A stretch of 64,000 nt of DNA, from assembly GCF_029852145.1 (NCBI RefSeq), contig NC_079978.1:14559153-14623152 (forward strand). Direction: 5' to 3'. The notes below the pieces were generated by a model, which saw nothing but the letters and a program-made list of their open reading frames with translations, ran no database searches and was not told where the DNA came from. This DNA comes from Microplitis mediator. Taxonomy: Eukaryota; Arthropoda; Insecta; Hymenoptera; Braconidae. Of the stretch, positions 58,515 to 64,000 are shown in pieces; position 1 is the stretch's first letter, and each line of letters begins with the position of its first letter. The position numbers and the translations under genes were made by a program.

Positions 58515-58990
58515 ATATATTTGAATAAAATTTTTAGGAATTTTTTTTTCGAAGTCTCGAATTATTTGTTCACCACGGTAGGCGAATAAACGGATCGACA
58601 CTTCTTAGAATGATGAATCAATCAATAAATCGTAACTTTGTTGGTGAGATTATTTCTTTCCACTGCCAACAATGTAACGGAAGTCTCTTGCGATAAGTAA
58701 GTCGCCGTAGCCCGCAGATAGTCTAAACAGATGACGATGCATGAGACCCGGGCAACGACGACGCTTCTATAGAGTAACCTGAGCTGCATCGTCAACAAAT
58801 TGATGAATGTATAATACCAATGAAGAACAGCACCACGTAAGTCGATCACGAGATCCAAGAGAGTCGTAGACTCTGATCAAAATTTACGTTAACTTGGTCC
58901 TGCCTTTTCATTGGTACTTTGAGCAATAAAAGCTGTTACTACTACATACGTAGTTAGTCATCATTAAAACCAACATTACATTGAGGAACA
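58515..58990 (+). repeat. Dispersed repeat, possible LTR fragment, copy 2
   Basis: Matches 49890-50300 over several hundred bases. It extends to AATAAAAGC (58926) and a following ACATTACATTGAGG, which would fit an LTR 3' half. Ends not certain. Confidence 0.4.
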
Positions 58991-59199
58991 CTGATACCGG
59001 CGACCTAGTAATCTACCTGAGCGCTATTACCGGCTGTACAGGTAATCCTTAAGCCGTATCCCAAGCCTATGGCAAATAAGAAACGAGGGGGAAAAAGTCC
59101 TAATTATCCGATTATCCGAACGATCCACGAGGATATTGGTCGATCAGTTTACTGACGTCCCTGTCTAGAGATCGTTGCCGAGGCAGTCCTCCTCGATCT

Positions 59200-59870
59200 G
59201 GTTGGTGTGGGATAATGTATAGCTGAATGTGTGAGAAATTCGGTAGGATAATGTGAGGGAAAATTTGTGGGAAAATGTGTGGCTGAATATGTGGGATAAT
59301 GTGTGGCTAAATGTGTTGCTGAATGAGTAGGAAAATATGTGAGCAAATGAGTGAGATAATGTGTAGGAACATGTGTGGCTAAATTGGTAGGAAAATGTGT
59401 GGGATAATGTGTGGGAAAATGTGTTAAAAAATGTGTGGGATAATGTATGGCTAAATGTATGGGAAAATGTGTGGGATAATGTGTGGCTGAATGTGTGGAA
59501 AAATAAGTGGGATAATGTGTAGGAACATGTGCGGTAAAATGTGTGGGAGAATATGTGGGATAATATGTGGCTGAATGTGTGGGAAAATATGTGGAGTAAT
59601 GTGTTGGATAGTTTGTGGCTGAATGTGTGGGATAAGGTGTGGGAAAATGTGTGGGATAATTTGTGGGAACATGTGTGGGATAATTAAGGCAAAATGTGTG
59701 AGGTAATGTGTGGCTGAATGTGTGGGAAAATGTTTGGGATAATGTATGGCTGAATGTGTGGGATAATGTGTGGAAAATGTGTTGGATAATGTACGGCTGA
59801 ACGCGTGGGATAATGTGAGGCTGAATGTGTGGGATAATGTGTGGCTGAAGGTGTGGGAAAATGTATGGGA
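59200..59870. repeat. Minisatellite (GTGTGGGATAATGTGTGGCTGAAT-like)
   Basis: About 45 diverged 12- to 15-bp units such as GTGTGGGATAAT, GTGTGGCTGAAT and GTGTGGGAAAAT. Minus-strand frames with repeated HIIPHIFPHIQP are translations of the repeat, not proteins. Confidence 0.9.
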
Positions 59871-60057
59871 TAATTATTATTTATTTGACACATATTTTTT
59901 TTTGTTACGTTCAGGATGTCAGAATGTCATGTTAATTTACGTTTTGAACTTATTTTTTTTATTGAATCTTTCTGTTTTATTTAATCATTCGAATTTATTG
60001 TTTGAATAATTCAGATTTTTTAAGTCGGGTTCTTTTGTTAGCTTCTAGCATAACTAG

Positions 60058-61685
60058 TAGGGTAGGTCGAAGAAATCAACTATTTTTTTTTTACAAGTGA
60101 CACGGGAAAATGGGTTACTAGACACATTATTAAAATTCTCACTAAATATGAGCTCTTAATTTCAATATGAAGATGGCCCTCATCGCAGTTCTTTATTTTT
60201 TTCTCAGTCCAATAGAAAAAAATTCATACCTCATCATCAATTGATTGTACAGAAAAATGTTCTAAAAGAATTTTGTAGGAAATTTAATGCTCTACAAAAC
60301 AGGTATCTTATATTTTTCCCGTAAACCTCACCATTTGAATGATATTGAAGATTTAAGTTTGATTATTTTAAGACAAATATCATTATTGTTTATGAATTTT
60401 ATTACTCCACAATAAATGACTATTATAAAATGCGCAATATAAATTTTTGTAGGAAATTGACTGCTCTGTAAAAATGGTGTCGTATGTTTTGGCGATTACA
60501 TTAAGCCTTTAAAAGATATTCATCATCAAATTTTCATGTGTACTGATTTTAAGAGTTTTTGATTAGATATTCGAAAAATATCAATTTAATTTATAAGTTT
60601 TGAGAAAATTTACACGAATTATAGTTTTTATCAACTGAGAAACTTCAAAATATTTTTAAGTTTTCTTTTATGTGTAAGTACCTTTGCCTACATTAAAAAA
60701 AATTAATTTAACATTATTTATCACTTAGTTAATTATTTATTAATAGAAAAAGCAAAGTTTTCATTATAAATATATTATGATATGTTTTAATTTTAGAGAA
60801 AAAAAATGTCCAATTAGTTATCAAAAAATTTTTTATTTCAATTTTCAGCTAAGTTATTAATTTTCAAACAATTTTTGTTGTAAGTAGGGTAATTTTTGTG
60901 ATGCTCTTTAACAACTTGCAATAAGAAATAAAATACAAAACAAAAATTCTCTAGAGAAGAAATTTTCTCTAGGACAATATCCATCTATAGTGGAAAAATT
61001 TTTAAAGCCGTTTTGAAGACGTTATCGAAAAAAAACAACATAATCGTGATTTTTAATAATTAAAAATAAAATGTTTAGAATTACTGGGAAAAAATATTGA
61101 AAATAAAAGTCAAATAATAAAAATATTAATGACAAAAAATGAAATTTGTATGAAATTCATAAATTAAATTGATATTTTTCGAATATCCAATCAAAAACTC
61201 TTAAAATCAGTACACATGAAAGTTTGATGATGAAGGCTTAATTTAATCACCAAAACATACGACACCATTTTTATAGAACAGTTAATTTCCTACAAAAATT
61301 TATATTGCGCATTTTATAATACTTATTTATTGTCGAGTAATAAAATTCATAACCAAAAATGAAATTTGTCTTAAAATAATCGAACTTAAATCTTCTATAT
61401 CATTCAAATGGTGAGCTTTACGGGAAAAATATAAAATACCTTTTTTATAGAACATCAAATTTCCTACAAAATTCTTCCGAACTATTTTTCGGTACAATCA
61501 ATTAATGATGAGGGATGAATTTTTCTCTATTGGACTAAGAAAAAAATTAAAAACTGCGATGAGGGCCATCTTTCTATTGATATTAAGAGCTCATATTTGA
61601 TGAGAATTTTTTTAAAGTGTCTAGCAACCTATTTTTCCGTGTCACTTGTAAAAAAAAAAATAGTTTTTTTTTTTCACCCACCCTA
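60058..61685. mobile_element. Fold-back with TAGGG ends, 1.6 kb
   Basis: Ends TAGGGTAGGTCG and the complement of TAGGGTGGGTGA; inside both lies ACAAGTGACACGG. Arms exceed 500 bp with many differences. Flanks ATAACTAG and ACAACTAT match at 6 of 8, a possible old 8-bp duplication. Noncoding. Confidence 0.7.
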
Positions 61686-62109
61686 ACAACTATGTCTTTG
61701 TTTTTCTATGCAGGATTTTATATAATATTATAAATCATGAAATGAGCTGCCTCGTTATTTGAAATCACGGCGATCGATTTTTTAAATTTTACGATTTTCA
61801 ATTTTTTCCCTAGGACTTCTAAACGGGCAAAAGTTGCGACACTACTTATGATATTTTAGGACAACCCGGTGTGTTGACAAGAAGCAGAGCTATCCAGAGT
61901 GATAGCAGTCGACCCCTTTAACCGCGAGGACGCGGAAGACCATCAGGAAGGCCGACTGTAAGAAGCGACCATATTGCCCCAGACACCTAGGCTCCTGGAC
62001 AGCCTGGCTGTGACGTCAAACCCACCCCTATCACGTGATACCTCAGTTACCCCCACAGGTAAAGAGACCCAAGGGCCTCAAAGGTAGGGGCAGAGAGATT
62101 ACTATTGTA
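61686..62109. other. Unassigned, GC-richer toward the end
   Basis: 61850-62100 is GC-richer than its surroundings but shows no coding frame, RNA fold or element end that I can support. Confidence 0.35.
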
Positions 62110-63750
62110 CACGGAAAATAGTAGTGGCAACTCTCTGAGATAGCACTGAGTACTTTCTGTAAAAAAAAATTCCAGAAAGCACTGTATACTATCTAGACTG
62201 TATCCACTACTCTCTGGATAGTACTGAGTACTTTCCCAAACAGAAACCACCAATATCTCATATAGTACACTCTTAGACAGTAGTCAGTGGCACCCTCGCA
62301 GATTTGATTCGCGGTGGGTTTGTTCCATTTTACCACTTTGATTACGCAGTGTATCCACCGTGATTCCACGGTGGCTTGACCACTGTGTATACACGGTGTT
62401 TCCACTGTGATTACGCGGTGGATACACTGTGGAACCACGGTGGTGAAATAGTACAAAGCCACCATGGGATCACGGTGGATGCACCGCGTAATCACAGTGG
62501 AAACACCGTGTATACACAATGGTCAAGCCACCGTGGAATCACGGTGGATATACCGCGTAATCACAGTGGATACACTGTGTATACCCGGTGGTGAAATGGA
62601 ACAAACCCACCGTGTAACCACGGTGGATCCACGGTGTTTACACTTCGACGGTGTTTCTACCGTGATTCAAATCTGCGAGGGCATCTGTAAAGTAACGAGT
62701 ACTTTGCCGGAAAGTATAGGCGCGTTCCTAAGATATTACAAGATATTATCTGCAGATAGTACGTGTTTCGATCTGTAGATGGCAGTGGTTACTGCGCAAG
62801 ACAGGACTGTATACTGTCTGAGATAGTAACCAGTACTTTCTCAACAAGTTTTCAGGAATATCCAAGACAGTAAAAGTAAATTACGACTTTGAATTTTATT
62901 ATTTCATTAAATTAAACCGAATCAAAATCAATTAACTAAGCAGTTTTTTTCTCTTGTAACGCAAATTAGTTTATATTGTTTTAATTTTCAAAGATTTATT
63001 CAGCTATTTTTTTTTTTTATTTTCTACAGGTGAATTTTCTTTTCAAAAAAGAAATATTTTAAACCTGACAATTTTTCAATCTAAATTACAAAACTTGTAA
63101 TTAATAAGATAACTATAAAAAAGTATACTTTTTTGAAAAGAGAATTCACCTGTAGAAAATAAAAAAAAATAGCTGAATAAATCTTTGAAAATTAAAACAA
63201 TATAAAATAATTTGCGTTTCAAAAAAAAACTACATTCATTTAGTAAATTTATTATTAATACCTTTTTATAAAATTGAACGTGAAAAAAAATTTGTTCGAG
63301 TGAATTAGTTTCTAATTGTTTATTGGTATTGTTAGCTACTACGACTTTATTCCCTGAATTAAAGTTAATTGATTTTGATTCGGCTTAATTTAATTAAAGT
63401 AATAAAATTCAAAATCGTAATTCACTTTTACTGTCTTGGATCCAAGACAGTAACCATTGCCATCTACAGATCGACACACGTGCTATCTGCAGATAGTATC
63501 TTGTAATATCTTAGGAACGCGTCTATACTTTCCGGCAAAGTACTCGTTACTTTACAGATGCCACTGACTACTGTCTAAGAGTGTACTATATGAGATATTG
63601 GTGGTTTCTGTTTGGGAAAGTACTCAGTACTATCCAGAGAGTAGTGGATACAGTATAGATAGTATACATCGCTTTCTGGAATTTTTTTTTTTACAGAAAG
63701 TACTCAGTACTATCTCAGAGAGTTGCCACTACTATTTTTTATTTTCCGTG
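62110..63750. mobile_element. Large fold-back with TA-flanked CACGGAAAA ends
   Basis: About 1.64 kb. The arms pair over several hundred bases, including AAAGTACTCAGTACTATC and AGATATTGGTGGTTTCTG. The ends are CACGGAAAA preceded by TA, as in Tc1/mariner-like targets. The left arm holds an inserted MITE (62293-62681). No transposase was found. Confidence 0.8.
62293..62681. mobile_element. Complete CCACCGTG-module MITE
   Basis: 389 bp, ends CCCTCGCAGATTTGATTC and the near complement, with 2-bp duplication CA (62291-62292 and 62682-62683). The matching right arm of the host fold-back (63555 area) reads straight through this point with a single CA, confirming the insertion. The interior is made of CCACCGTGATTCCACGGTGG-like modules. 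Confidence 0.9.
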
Positions 63751-64000
63751 TACTGGACGGTCGAGTGGTCACATCGTCGAGTAGATGTAGATATATCTAC
63801 TTACTTTCGTTGAATATTGTCGGGTTTAAGCTTGTATAATAAATACTTCTTTGGTTTAAACCTTGCGTTAGTTATTTCTTACATTTATAACATTTTATAT
63901 AATTATTATCGAGGCCGACAAATATTGTTTTTATAAAATATATCAAGCTTCAATCGTCAATATTTTCTAAATGGTAATAATTACGATAAAAATGTAAGAT
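63751..64000. other. AT-rich end of window
   Basis: No feature recognised. Confidence 0.4.

Noticed and set aside
59149..59893. Minus-strand proteins made of PHIIPHIF-like repeats
   Set aside because: They are translations of a GTGTGGGATAAT minisatellite.

Overview
The window is AT-rich eukaryotic DNA, almost certainly from an insect. A hymenopteran, perhaps a parasitoid wasp, is my best guess, but it rests on overall repeat style and not on any diagnostic gene. Genes are split by short introns with GT...AG borders, BEL/Pao and Ty3/gypsy LTR elements are present, and most of the sequence is transposable-element debris. No bacterial or organellar signal was seen.

Region 1 (about 575-21,110): a minisatellite with a self-complementary unit is split by a full-length BEL/Pao element (1549-20748; 660-bp LTRs, 6-bp target duplication CTTTGG, tRNA-Tyr-type primer site). 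Its gag is in turn split by a complete Ty3/gypsy element (3484-15525; about 1.0-kb LTRs, 4-bp duplication AACC). The gypsy leader is split by a fold-back DNA element (5336-6262, duplication TTA). The gypsy element has a two-part gag, a textbook -1 frameshift signal into pol, and an unknown GC-rich third ORF that appears designed for expression by splicing from an AUG in the LTR. Both retroelements carry several nonsense codons and frameshifts.

Region 2 (21,110-33,940): a degraded charged ORF on the minus strand, a (GT)n tract broken by two MITEs, a hAT-like fold-back (23128-23938), dispersed repeats, a 1.66-kb solo LTR (27884-29540, duplication AACC) and a 104-bp hAT MITE.

Region 3 (33,940-37,500): a decayed MULE-like element whose inverted ends consist of about 170-bp repeats containing a hairpin, many copies on the right and few on the left. 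The right array is invaded by an element made of ACCGTAAAT modules that itself contains a nearly perfect fold-back.

Region 4 (38,700-46,560): a transposase-like gene (39249 onward) interrupted in codon phase by a 4,646-bp DNA transposon (39868-44513). That transposon has perfect 30-bp termini, a TTA duplication and an intact four-exon, 829-codon DDE-type transposase with a C-terminal zinc finger. It is the best candidate in the window for a recently active and poorly described system (Zator/ISAzo13-like by inference). A BEN-domain exon follows at 45960.

Region 5 (46,570-64,000): fold-back families, an unusually long tRNA-headed SINE-like insertion (48225-49185; 16-bp duplication), possible LTR fragments, the last three exons of an N-acetylneuraminate lyase-like host gene on the minus strand (56777-57415), a minisatellite, and a large fold-back (62110-63750) whose left arm holds another MITE and whose right arm preserves the empty site. 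The lyase-like gene is the only convincing non-transposon gene in the window.
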